Part shown: piece by piece, positions 25,577-33,424 of the stretch | How positions within the stretch are numbered: position 1 is the stretch's first letter | Layout: every line of letters starts with the position of its first letter | Source of the DNA: Pseudomonas subflava | GTDB taxonomy: Bacteria; Pseudomonadota; Gammaproteobacteria; Pseudomonadales; Pseudomonadaceae | NCBI RefSeq assembly: GCF_023823685.1 | Contig: NZ_JAMXBF010000011.1 | Coordinates: forward strand, 124,001 to 188,000 | Length of the DNA: 64,000 nt | Reading direction: 5' to 3' | Program-made: the position numbers and the translations under genes | The notes under the pieces: model-generated | Seen by the model: only the letters and a program-made list of their open reading frames with translations | Databases searched by the model: none | Told to the model about the DNA's origin: nothing

Positions 25577-26446
25577 CTACGCGACTCGCGAGGGCTGGCG
25601 GCGGAACACCAGCACCAGCCCCAGCAGGATCGCCACCATCCCGGCCAGGCTCAGGCCGCTCATGGCATTGCCAAGGAACAGGTAGTCCATCGCCGCCGTC
25701 ACCCCGGGCACCAGATAGAACAGGCTGGTGACGTTGACCAGGTTGCCGGCGCGGATCAGCCGATACAGCAGCAACTGCGCCACCACCGAGATGACGATGC
25801 CCAGCCACAGCAGCGGCACGAGGAAGTCCAGCGACCAGTCCACCTCGACGCGCTGGAACGGCAGGAACAACCCGCACAGCACCAGGCTGACGCCGTACTG
25901 CAACGGCAACGCCTGCAGCGGCGACTGGCTCAGGCCCTTCTGCGCAATAGCGCCAAGAGTCATGCACAGCAGCGCGCCGAGCGCGCAGCCCATGCCGGCC
26001 ACGGAGAAACGCGCCAGGCCGATGCTCTGCCACACCACCAACACCAGGCCGAGCAGGGCCAGCACCAGGCCCATCACGCGCAGGGCGGCGAAGCGCCGCT
26101 CCAGCAGCATCAGGGTGAGGATCGGCTGCACGCCGAGCAGGGTCGCCAGCACCCCGGGGGTGATGCCCTCATCCAGCGCCAGGAGGTAACAGATCGAATA
26201 GCCGCCGATCATCAGCAGACCGGTGCCGGCGGTGCGCAGGCGCTGGCCGCGTTCCGGCAGCCAGCTGCGGGCGAGGGCGCCGATCAGCAGCAGAACGCCG
26301 AGGGCGAGGATGAAGCGCAGGGTGAGGAAGGCGAACGCCGAGGCGTGGTCGAGGCCCAGGCGGGCGAAGATCGCGCCGCTGCCCCAGAGCAGGACGAACA
26401 GCGTGGTGGAGGCGCAGGCGCCCCAGAAGGGTTTATCGAAACGCAT
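25577..26446 (-). CDS. EamA/DMT family transporter
   Basis: Membrane protein of 289 residues with ten hydrophobic segments in two EamA repeats; the first begins FVLLWGSGAIFARLGLDHA. It is a second, separate member of the DMT family in this window (others at 20452-21294 and 28778-29680). It converges with the leucine dehydrogenase gene, with 3 bases between the stops. No substrate is known. Confidence 0.88.
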   Translation of the reverse strand: MRFDKPFWGACASTTLFVLLWGSGAIFARLGLDHASAFAFLTLRFILALGVLLLIGALARSWLPERGQRLRTAGTGLLMIGGYSICYLLALDEGITPGVLATLLGVQPILTLMLLERRFAALRVMGLVLALLGLVLVVWQSIGLARFSVAGMGCALGALLCMTLGAIAQKGLSQSPLQALPLQYGVSLVLCGLFLPFQRVEVDWSLDFLVPLLWLGIVISVVAQLLLYRLIRAGNLVNVTSLFYLVPGVTAAMDYLFLGNAMSGLSLAGMVAILLGLVLVFRRQPSRVA

Positions 26447-26848
26447 GAAGAATCACCTGTCGAGAAGAGCAACAGGCTCCGTCGCCGGCGCGGGCGCAAA
26501 GAAGACGGAACCGTGAAGTCGAGTGATCGGCCGTGGGCGGCGAGCCGCGTGGCGAGCGATCAGGCGCGGGCGGGTGGCGGCGGAGGAGTGCCGGCCCGAC
26601 GGGCGCAGGGCGGTGCGACAGATGGCGGCGCGCACGGGCGCTCGTCGTGGAGAACGACGAGGCAGAACTGAGCGTGCGCGACTGCTTTCATGGAATACAT
26701 CCAGCGGTGGATAGCGGTGACACTAAACCGGGCCTGGCCGGTCGGTCAACGATTTGCGCGGGCGGCGCCGAAGCGGCGATGGTGCGCACGCCGCACCCTA
26801 CATGGCGCAGGGTACGCCGTGCGCATCACATCGTCTGGTTCATTGCGC
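26447..26848. other. 402-base stretch without a gene
   Basis: No reading frame here has protein-like composition. The sequence holds one dispersed repeat (26781-26829) of the GGTGCGCAC / GTGCGCATC type seen again at 29677-29749. The 5' part lies upstream of the EamA gene and may hold its promoter, but no clear -35/-10 pair was found. Confidence 0.5.
26781..26829. repeat. dispersed repeat (GTAGGGTGCGCC family), copy 1
   Basis: Contains inverted GGTGCGCAC and GTGCGCATC arms around a TAGGGTGCG-like centre. The same family is at 29677-29749. It is intergenic. Confidence 0.55.
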
Positions 26849-27100
26849 TCACTCGGTTTCGAGTTCCTGCAGCGCCTCGGGCTGATTCTTGAACGCCTTG
26901 GCAAAGGCGTCGCGGTTCTTGGCCATGAAGATGCCGAGTTCTTCCACCTGCTCCTCGTTGAGCGAAGGCACCGCCTTGTGCAGGGCCTCGGACACCGCCT
27001 CGGCCAGTTCCAGCATCTTGTCGTAACGATCGGCTTCGGCCTTATCCATGAACAGACGCTCCGGATCTCGACTGCTGCGGTACACCACTTCGACGGCCAT
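26849..27100 (-). CDS. yebG: YebG family SOS-regulated protein
   Basis: Small protein of 83 residues of the YebG family, induced by DNA damage in E. coli and P. aeruginosa. The N-terminus MAVEVVYRSSRDPE and the helical C-terminal half (KAEADRYDKMLELAEAVSEAL) match the family. A LexA-type box (27133-27148) lies about 33 bases upstream. The biochemical role is unknown. It faces the psiE gene divergently. Confidence 0.88.
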   Translation of the reverse strand: MAVEVVYRSSRDPERLFMDKAEADRYDKMLELAEAVSEALHKAVPSLNEEQVEELGIFMAKNRDAFAKAFKNQPEALQELETE

Positions 27101-27132
27101 TCATCACCTCGTTCCCGTGTCATGTGATTGAT

Positions 27133-27148
27133 GTGTATGGATATACAG
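27133..27148 (-). promoter_or_regulatory. LexA (SOS) box in the yebG promoter
   Basis: On the minus strand the site reads CTGT-ATATCCAT-ACAC. This matches the CTGT-N8-ACAG consensus except for the last base, with an ATAT centre. It lies at the expected position upstream of yebG. It supports SOS control. Confidence 0.85.
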
Positions 27149-27287
27149 TATTCCATCGACCCCCATTTGGGCAAGCGAACCGCCGCCAAGGAAGCATTGT
27201 CCCTGAAGTCGGCTGGCCTCCATCCTGCATAGCCGTTGTCATGCACGTGGTCCAGCATGGGCTGTCCCCGAATCCAAGGAGCGTGAT

Positions 27288-27755
27288 GTGAATTACAAGC
27301 GAGTCGATGCCCTGCGTGGCGGCATGCATGCCATGGCCCAGTCGTTCGGCAACCTGCTGGTGGAGGGCTTCCACTACCTGGCGCTGTTCGGCATCGGCGG
27401 CATCACCGCCTGGGCCTCGGTGACGGCCTTCCTCGGGATGCTGGATAAGGGGCACATCACGGTCGACGACATCCTGCTGCTGTTCATCTACCTGGAGCTG
27501 GGTGCCATGGTCGGCATCTACTTCAAGACCAACCACATGCCGGTGCGCTTCCTCATCTATGTGGCCATCACCGCGCTGACCCGCCTGCTGATCTCTGATG
27601 TGTCGCACCACAACGGTCCCGGCATGGGCGTGGTGTATGTCTCGGGCGCCATTCTGCTGCTGGCCCTGGCGATTCTGGTGGTGCGTTTCGCCTCGTCGCG
27701 CTTCCCTTCGGTGCAGGTGTCGCCGGCGACCGGGCGGGACGTGGAAGAAAGCTGA
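27288..27755 (+). CDS. psiE: PsiE family phosphate-starvation-inducible membrane protein
   Basis: Integral membrane protein of 155 residues with four hydrophobic segments, the length and pattern of PsiE. Signature segment: GAMVGIYFKTNHMPVRFLIYVAITALTR. A GTG start (27288) is preceded by AAGGAG (27277-27282), a near-perfect ribosome site. PsiE is induced by phosphate starvation in E. coli; its function is unknown. It is divergent from yebG. Confidence 0.88.
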   Translation: MNYKRVDALRGGMHAMAQSFGNLLVEGFHYLALFGIGGITAWASVTAFLGMLDKGHITVDDILLLFIYLELGAMVGIYFKTNHMPVRFLIYVAITALTRLLISDVSHHNGPGMGVVYVSGAILLLALAILVVRFASSRFPSVQVSPATGRDVEES

Positions 27756-27768
27756 AGCGTGGCGCCGA

Positions 27769-28638
27769 TCAGCGCGCCGCGCGGAGCATTCCCGGCGGTG
27801 CGCCGAAGGCCTGGCGGAAGCGGTTGCTGAAGTGGCTGGCGCTGGCGAAACCGCAGGCCAGGGCGATCTCGCCCAGCGGCAGATCGCCCTTCAGCAGCAG
27901 CTCCCTCGCCCGTAATAGGCGGCGCTGCAGCACGTAGCGGTGTGGCGGCAGGCCGAAGCTGGTGCCGAACATGCGCGCGAAGTGGTACTCGGAGAGCGCC
28001 GCGAGGCATGCCAGTTCACCCAGCGTCAGCGGCTGTTCCAGGTGCTGCTCGATGTAGTCCACCAGACGCCGGCGCAAGTGCGGCGCCAATCCTCCCCTAA
28101 GCCTCGGCCCGCTGCGCAGGCCGACCTGGGTCAGCAGCACGTGGCCGATCATCTCGTGGGCGAGGCTGCTGGCCAGCAGGCGCTCGCCGGGCTCGTGCCA
28201 GTCCAGCGCCACCAGACGGTGGAACTGCTCGACCAGACGCGGATCGTCGAGGAAGGTGCCCTCGCGCAGCTGCAGCTCGCGCGGCTCGCGGTCGAGCAGG
28301 GCGACGGCGCTGGCGGCGAAGCGCTCGGGGCTGACGTAGAGGTGGGCCAGCTGGATGTCGCCGTTGATCACCCAGGACGACTCATGGCCTGCCGGCAGCA
28401 CGCACAGCGTGTTCGGCGAGCCCTTGGCGCCGGGGCGCTCGCGGCGGAAGGTGCCGGTGCCACCGGCCAGGTAGCACGACAGCGTGTGGTGGCTCGGCCC
28501 CTGGTAGTCGCGGGCATCGTCGCGGTTGCTCCACTGCGCCGCGGCCAGTTCGTCGCCCAGCTCGGCGCCGCGCAGCAGGCGCGCATGGGGCGAGCCGGCG
28601 AGCGACTGGAAGACCAGGTTCTGTTCGAGTGCGGACAT
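27769..28638 (-). CDS. AraC family transcriptional regulator
   Basis: Regulator of 289 residues. The C-terminal AraC/XylS domain (about 190-289) has two helix-turn-helices: TLGELACLAALSEYHFARMF and LPLGEIALACGFASASHFSNRFRQAFG. The N-terminal domain (about 30-150) is a cupin-like sensing domain. The ATG at 28638 was chosen; an upstream frame extension is not supported. The neighbour on the divergent side is an EamA transporter (28778), which may be its target. The inducer is unknown. Confidence 0.88.
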   Translation of the reverse strand: MSALEQNLVFQSLAGSPHARLLRGAELGDELAAAQWSNRDDARDYQGPSHHTLSCYLAGGTGTFRRERPGAKGSPNTLCVLPAGHESSWVINGDIQLAHLYVSPERFAASAVALLDREPRELQLREGTFLDDPRLVEQFHRLVALDWHEPGERLLASSLAHEMIGHVLLTQVGLRSGPRLRGGLAPHLRRRLVDYIEQHLEQPLTLGELACLAALSEYHFARMFGTSFGLPPHRYVLQRRLLRARELLLKGDLPLGEIALACGFASASHFSNRFRQAFGAPPGMLRAAR

Positions 28639-28777
28639 GGGGCGGATGCCGGGTGGGAATGCCTGCCATCCTACTCCCACGGCACGTCGGTGCCAGCGGT
28701 GGGCGTTAGATAAGCGCAAGTTTGTGCAAGCGCGGCAGCGGCGAGGCCCGCAGACTGGCGTGATCAAGGAGCCTGCC

Positions 28778-29680
28778 ATGAACCTGTCGCTGTACCTGCT
28801 CACCGTACTGATCTGGGGCACCACCTGGATCGCCCTCAAGCTGCAACTGGGCGAGGTGGCCATCCCGCTGTCCATCGCCTACCGCTTCACCCTGGCCGCT
28901 GTCGTGCTGTTCGCCGTGCTGCTGCTCAGCCGCCGCCTGCAGCGCCTGGACCGGCGCGGCCAACTGCTGTGCCTGGCTCAGGGCTTGTGCCTGTTCTGCC
29001 TCAACTTCATGTGCTTCTACACGGCCAGCCAGTGGATCCCCAGCGGCCTGGTGGCGGTGATCTTCTCCACCGCCACCCTGTGGAATGCGCTCAATGCGCG
29101 AATCTTCATGGGCCGGCGGATCGCCGCCAATGTGCTGGCCGGCGGCGGCCTGGGACTGCTCGGCCTGGGCCTGCTGTTCTGGCCCGAGCTGGCCCACCAC
29201 GAGGCCAGCCGCGAAACGCTGCTGGGAATCGGCCTGGCCGTGCTCGGCACTCTGTGCTTCTCGGCTGGCAACCTGCTCTCCAGCCTGCAGCAGCAGGCCG
29301 GGCTCAAACCGCTGACCACCAATGCCTGGGGCATGCTGTACGGCGCGCTGCTGCTGTTCGGCTACTGCCTGGTCAGCGGTGTGCCGTTCGACTTCGAGAT
29401 GAACACCCGCTACATCGGCTCGCTGCTGTACCTGGCGATTCCCGGCTCGGTGATCGGCTTCACCGCCTACCTGACCCTGGTCGGGCGCATGGGGCCGGAG
29501 CGTGCAGCCTACTGCACCGTGCTGTTCCCGGTGGTGGCGCTGAACATCTCGGTGTTCGTCGAGGGCTATCAGTGGACGATGCCGGCGCTGCTCGGCCTGG
29601 GCCTGGTGATGCTCGGCAACGTGCTGGTGTTCCGCAAGACCGGACCGACCGCCACCCCAGCCCCGGCGCGTAACGCGTAG
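28778..29680 (+). CDS. EamA/DMT family transporter
   Basis: Membrane protein of 300 residues with ten hydrophobic segments in two EamA repeats. The N-terminal segment SLYLLTVLIWGTTWIALKLQ is diagnostic. The ATG at 28778 has an AAGGAG ribosome site. It is divergent from an AraC regulator and may be controlled by it. Its TAG stop codon lies within a dispersed repeat (29677-29749). The substrate is unknown. It is the third DMT transporter within 10 kb. Confidence 0.9.
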   Translation: MNLSLYLLTVLIWGTTWIALKLQLGEVAIPLSIAYRFTLAAVVLFAVLLLSRRLQRLDRRGQLLCLAQGLCLFCLNFMCFYTASQWIPSGLVAVIFSTATLWNALNARIFMGRRIAANVLAGGGLGLLGLGLLFWPELAHHEASRETLLGIGLAVLGTLCFSAGNLLSSLQQQAGLKPLTTNAWGMLYGALLLFGYCLVSGVPFDFEMNTRYIGSLLYLAIPGSVIGFTAYLTLVGRMGPERAAYCTVLFPVVALNISVFVEGYQWTMPALLGLGLVMLGNVLVFRKTGPTATPAPARNA

Positions 29681-29749
29681 GGTGCCCCGCGCACAGGGTT
29701 TCGGTGCGCATGGCGCACCTTGTCAGTGATGTAGGGTGCGCCGTGCGCA
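29677..29749. repeat. dispersed repeat (GTAGGGTGCGCC family), copy 2
   Basis: Two GTAGGGTGC motifs (29677-29685 and 29731-29739), with GTGCGCA and TGCGCAC arms pairing in between. The first motif overlaps the stop codon of the preceding gene. Confidence 0.6.
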
Positions 29750-29786
29750 CCGGGATGCGCTTGCGCCGCGGCGACCCGGCGTGCCG

Positions 29787-30977
29787 CTAATCCGGCCAGT
29801 GCCAGGCCGGCTCGTCGAGCATGCCCTGGCCCTGGATGGCGGTCTGTCCCAGGCTCTTGTCGAGGACGATGGAGTTGCACTCCGGGTGCTGCTCCAGCGC
29901 GGCGATCAGCCGGCTGGCGTGGGACACCACCCACACCTGGGTGTGCCTGGAGGCCTCGACGATCAGCCGCGCTAGCGCCGGCAGCAGGTCCGGGTGCAGG
30001 CTAGTCTCCGGCTCGTTGAGCACCATCAGCGACGGCGGCCTTGGAGTGAGCAGGGCGGCCACCAGCAGCAGGTAGCGCAGGGTGCCGTCGGACAGCTCCG
30101 CGGCCGACAGCGGACGCAGCAGGCCCTCCTGGTGAAAGGCCAGGGTGAAGTGACCGCCGCTTTGGAAGTCGATGCGCAGGCGCGAGCCGGGAAAGGCGTC
30201 TTCGATGGCGTGGTCGAGCGCCTCACGGTCGCCGATCTCGCGGATGGTTTGTAGCGCAGCAGCCAGGTCGCGGCCGTCGTGGTGCAGCACCGGCGTGCGG
30301 GTGCCCAGCTGCGGCTGGCGTGCCGGCGCATCGGCGTCGGTGCGGAAATGATCGTAGAAGCGCCAGCTGCGGATCTGTTCTCGCAGGTGGAAGACTTCCG
30401 GGCAGTCGGGGGTGTGGCCGATCTGGTCGAACAGGCTATCGAAGGTCGGCACATGCTGGGCCACCACCTGCCAGCTGCGACCTTCGCGCTGGCGCACCAT
30501 GGGGCCCTGGCGATCCACCAGCAGCGAGGCGGGACGGTAGCAGGGGCCGGCCCAGATGCTCTCGCGCTTGATCTCAGGGTCCAGAGCGAAGGCGCTGGGC
30601 GTGTGCCGGTCTTCGCCGGAATTGGATTCCGGCAGGCCGAAGGCCACGGCGTAGCCGAAGTCTTCGCCGGCAAAACCCAGGCGCAAGCGCACCGCGGTGC
30701 TGCGCGGGCCGCCCTGGATTGGCACCTCGCCACTGAGCATACGCCGGCTGGCTTTCTCCGGGCCGGCCCACAGAGTGGAGTCCAGCCCGCCCTCGCGGGC
30801 CAGGGCGTTGACCACCCCACCGCGGGCGGTTTCCGCCAGCAGACGCAGGGCCTTGTACAGGTTGGACTTGCCGCTGCCGTTGGCCCCGGTGATCAGGTTC
30901 AGGCGGCCGAGCGGCATCACCAGGTTGTTGATGGAGCGGTAGTTGCCGACGGCGAGGGTGTGCAGCATGGGAGTCAT
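29787..30977 (-). CDS. AAA family ATPase (AAA_15/AAA_21, SMC/RecF-like)
   Basis: ABC/SMC-type ATPase of 396 residues. Walker A is GANGSGKS (31-38). An ABC-like signature region LSDGTLRYL starts at 295, and Walker B VLNEPE lies at 319-324 followed by SLHP. A switch-like histidine occurs in VVSHASR (351-357). It lacks a visible C-terminal nuclease (TOPRIM) domain. The alternative start at 30968 (9 bases downstream) has a better-spaced AGGA. It lies 17 bases downstream of a 2'-5' RNA ligase-type gene, so the two form an apparent operon. Stand-alone ATPases of this kind occur in housekeeping as well as defence contexts; the role is unknown. Confidence 0.85.
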   Translation of the reverse strand: MTPMLHTLAVGNYRSINNLVMPLGRLNLITGANGSGKSNLYKALRLLAETARGGVVNALAREGGLDSTLWAGPEKASRRMLSGEVPIQGGPRSTAVRLRLGFAGEDFGYAVAFGLPESNSGEDRHTPSAFALDPEIKRESIWAGPCYRPASLLVDRQGPMVRQREGRSWQVVAQHVPTFDSLFDQIGHTPDCPEVFHLREQIRSWRFYDHFRTDADAPARQPQLGTRTPVLHHDGRDLAAALQTIREIGDREALDHAIEDAFPGSRLRIDFQSGGHFTLAFHQEGLLRPLSAAELSDGTLRYLLLVAALLTPRPPSLMVLNEPETSLHPDLLPALARLIVEASRHTQVWVVSHASRLIAALEQHPECNSIVLDKSLGQTAIQGQGMLDEPAWHWPD

Positions 30978-30994
30978 CCTGACGAGTGCGCCGC

Positions 30995-31627
30995 CTATGC
31001 TAGCGCGACCCGCGCCTCGACGCGCAACGCTCCCTGCGGCTCGGCGGCGGCGTAGCTGAGCAGCTGCAGTTCGCGCACCGGCAGCGCCAGCGGCGGGCAG
31101 TGGCGTAGGGGTTCGGCGCGGCGGCGCCAGTCCTCGGCGCTGGCGGCATGACGATACAGGCCGAGGGTCAGGTGCGGCACATAGGGCGCCTGGCGTATCT
31201 CACTGGAAAGCTGGCCGAGCGGCCGGCGCAGGTGGGCTAGCTGGCCCTGGTCCGTCACGCGGAGGAAGGCCGCGCTGGCGAAGCTGTCCAGCCCGCCGAT
31301 GTGCAGCTCGAAAGGCGCAAGGTGCAGCGCGTCGAGCGCCTGGCGCTGAGCCTCCAGCACGGCCGGCGCGATGTCGTCATCGTGATGCGGTCGCGCCGCG
31401 GGAAAGCCGCAGACGAACAGGGTGATGTGCGCCTGCCGCGCGCCCGGCGGGCGCAGCCAGTCGCCCAGCAATTCGCGCGCCGTGCGCAGGCGCTCGAGCG
31501 CCTGCGGGCATTCCACCGGGATCGACCAGAGCGCATAGCGCGGCCGTCCGCGATGCCATTCGGGATGGTCGCGCCACTCGGCGGGCAACAGCCGCGCGGG
31601 GCCGTGCAGCGGGTCGGAGAGAAGCAT
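30995..31627 (-). CDS. 2'-5' RNA ligase / 2H phosphoesterase family protein
   Basis: Protein of 210 residues with the two HxT motifs of the 2H phosphoesterase superfamily: H67-I-T and H152-L-T. Members of the ThpR/LigT type ligate 2'-5' RNA or hydrolyse 2',3'-cyclic phosphates; relatives degrade cyclic signalling nucleotides. The N-terminus (about 30 residues) before YALWSIPV is longer than in LigT. It is directly upstream of an AAA ATPase on the same strand. Activity cannot be told from the sequence. Confidence 0.85.
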   Translation of the reverse strand: MLLSDPLHGPARLLPAEWRDHPEWHRGRPRYALWSIPVECPQALERLRTARELLGDWLRPPGARQAHITLFVCGFPAARPHHDDDIAPAVLEAQRQALDALHLAPFELHIGGLDSFASAAFLRVTDQGQLAHLRRPLGQLSSEIRQAPYVPHLTLGLYRHAASAEDWRRRAEPLRHCPPLALPVRELQLLSYAAAEPQGALRVEARVALA

Positions 31628-31690
31628 CGGAGGAACTGCGTTGCGCTTGGCAGGGTCAAGACATCAACAATACCAAGAGGAGACACCGCC

Positions 31691-32089
31691 ATGCGTTCCC
31701 ATCCCTTCATGCGTTTCCTGGCCGCCACCCTGGCCGCGCTGCACCTGGCCCTGTTCGCGCACATGCCGCTGGCCAACGCGGCGATGATCGGTACACCCCA
31801 GGTGCTGCAGGAGCAGCAGCAACAGGTCGACCGCCAGCAGCTGCGCGCCATGCTCGACGATCAGCAGGTGCAGCAGAAGCTCGAGGAAATGGGCGTGGAC
31901 CGCGCCCAGGTCGAGCAGCGTATCGACAGCCTCACCCCGGCCGAGCTGGCGCAGTTCAACCAGCAGCTGAGCGAAGAGCCCGCCGGTGCCGGCGTGGTTG
32001 GCATCATCGTGCTGTTCCTGGTGATCTTCATCGTCACCGACATGCTCTGCGCCACCGACATCTTCACCTTCGTCAAATGCCTGCGCTGA
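31691..32089 (+). CDS. PA2779 family protein (small secreted, C-terminally anchored)
   Basis: Protein of 132 residues. A signal peptide (about 1-31, ANA-AM) is followed by a Gln-rich helical segment (35-100; DRAQVEQRIDSLTPAELAQ) and a C-terminal hydrophobic anchor (GVVGIIVLFLVIFIVTDM, about 102-120) with a final Cys. This matches the PA2779 family, which is found beside PA2778-type peptidases. Its stop overlaps the start of the peptidase gene by 13 bases, so the two are translated together. The role is unknown; it may be a partner or substrate of the peptidase. Confidence 0.85.
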   Translation: MRSHPFMRFLAATLAALHLALFAHMPLANAAMIGTPQVLQEQQQQVDRQQLRAMLDDQQVQQKLEEMGVDRAQVEQRIDSLTPAELAQFNQQLSEEPAGAGVVGIIVLFLVIFIVTDMLCATDIFTFVKCLR

Positions 32090-33042
32090 GGTGGGGGCCG
32101 CTGGCCCTCGCCGCGCTGATGCTGCTGACCGGCTGTGCCGGCCAGCAGCTGACATTACCGGACAGCAGTGAGCGCTTGCCGGAAAAGGTCGAGCTGACCG
32201 ATACGCCGTTCTTCCCGCAGGACGAGTATCAGTGTGGTCCGGCCGCGCTGGCCACGGTGCTGATGCAGCGCGGGGTGCAGACCTCTCCCGAGGCCCTGTT
32301 GCCGAGTGTCTATCTGCCCGCCCGCAAGGGCAGCCTGAAGGTCGAGCTGGTCGCCAGTGCGCGCCAGCACGGGCAGCTGGTCTATCCGCTGCAGCCGAAT
32401 CTGGATGCACTGCTCGCGCAACTGGCGGCGGGCAATCCGGTGCTGGTGATGCAGAACCTGGGGCTGGACTGGTATCCGCAGTGGCACTTCGCGGTTGCCG
32501 TCGGCTACGACCGTGGGCGGCAGGAGCTGATCCTGCGTTCTGCTCGGGCCAAGCGTTGGACCACCGATTTCACCGCCTTCGATAAGACCTGGGCGCGTGC
32601 CGGGCGCTGGGCGGTGCTGACCCTGCCGCCGGACCGGCTGCCTGCAGAGCCTGAACTGAACACCTGGATGCAGGCCGCCAGCGACCTCGAACAGACCCAC
32701 CAGCGCGAAGCAGCGGCCACCGCCTATCGAGCCGCGCACCGCCAGTGGCCGGACGAGCCGTTGCCCGGTTTCGCCCTGGCCAATCTGCTGCATGCGACGG
32801 GTGATCGTGCCGGTGCGGAGCGGCAGCTGCATGAGAGCCTGAGCCGGCGCGGCGACTTTGCGGCCGGCTGGTTCAACCTGTCGGAAATGCTCAACGAACG
32901 TGGTTGCGTGTCCCAGGCCAGCGCCGCCAGGGCGTGCGCGCGGCGCCTGGCGCCGGACGACTCGCGTATGCAGGCGCCGCTGTCGGCAGCCGGTACTGCG
33001 GCAGGTGAGTGCCGGGTATTGCCGGATTGCCCACGGCGCTGA
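32077..33042 (+). CDS. PA2778 family cysteine peptidase (C39-like) with TPR-like C-terminus
   Basis: Predicted lipoprotein of 321 residues. A signal peptide with lipobox (LLTGC, Cys 20) precedes a C39-like papain-fold domain (about 40-175): nucleophile Cys in the motif YQCGPAALATV (Cys about 53) and a catalytic His in WHFAVAVGY (about 141). The C-terminal half (about 195-300) holds TPR-like helices: AAATAYRAAHRQWPDEP, FALANLLHATGDRAGAE. It overlaps the preceding gene by 13 bases. Related C39 domains process exported peptides. The target is unknown. Confidence 0.87.
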   Translation: MPALRWGPLALAALMLLTGCAGQQLTLPDSSERLPEKVELTDTPFFPQDEYQCGPAALATVLMQRGVQTSPEALLPSVYLPARKGSLKVELVASARQHGQLVYPLQPNLDALLAQLAAGNPVLVMQNLGLDWYPQWHFAVAVGYDRGRQELILRSARAKRWTTDFTAFDKTWARAGRWAVLTLPPDRLPAEPELNTWMQAASDLEQTHQREAAATAYRAAHRQWPDEPLPGFALANLLHATGDRAGAERQLHESLSRRGDFAAGWFNLSEMLNERGCVSQASAARACARRLAPDDSRMQAPLSAAGTAAGECRVLPDCPRR

Positions 33043-33043
33043 G

Positions 33044-33415
33044 CTAGCGCTGCGGGCGCCAGAGGTGCAGCACCAGCGCCAGGGTGGCCGGGTAGCAGAG
33101 GTAGTGCAGGACGAAGATCAGCTGGCCCATGGCGCCCGGCTCGTCCTGGAGCCACATCAGCCCCCAGAGCAGCAGGTAGAGCAGGCCGAGGAACAGCGCG
33201 TGCAGCGCTACCAGGGCCCAGCGCTCCTGCGCCTGAGGGCGACGCTTCTCGAACCAGGCGAAGGCCGCGCGCAGTATCCAGGCGCTGAGCAGCGCTGCCA
33301 GAAGGGTGGCGGGCATGCCGCCGATCTTCAGTGGCACGCGCAGCAGGACGTTGAGCAGGAAGGCTGCCGCCGTCGCACCCAGTACGTAGCCATAGAGCGG
33401 AAAGCGGCGTGGCAT
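33044..33415 (-). CDS. hypothetical inner-membrane protein
   Basis: Membrane protein of 123 residues with four hydrophobic segments (about 8-27, 33-52, 66-90, 97-117) and a basic loop after the second. No family is recognised with confidence. It converges with the C39-like peptidase gene, with a 1-base gap between stops, and lies 9 bases from the stop of the SDR gene on the same strand, so it may be the downstream member of that transcript. Confidence 0.7.
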   Translation of the reverse strand: MPRRFPLYGYVLGATAAAFLLNVLLRVPLKIGGMPATLLAALLSAWILRAAFAWFEKRRPQAQERWALVALHALFLGLLYLLLWGLMWLQDEPGAMGQLIFVLHYLCYPATLALVLHLWRPQR

Positions 33416-33424
33416 CCGGGTGGC

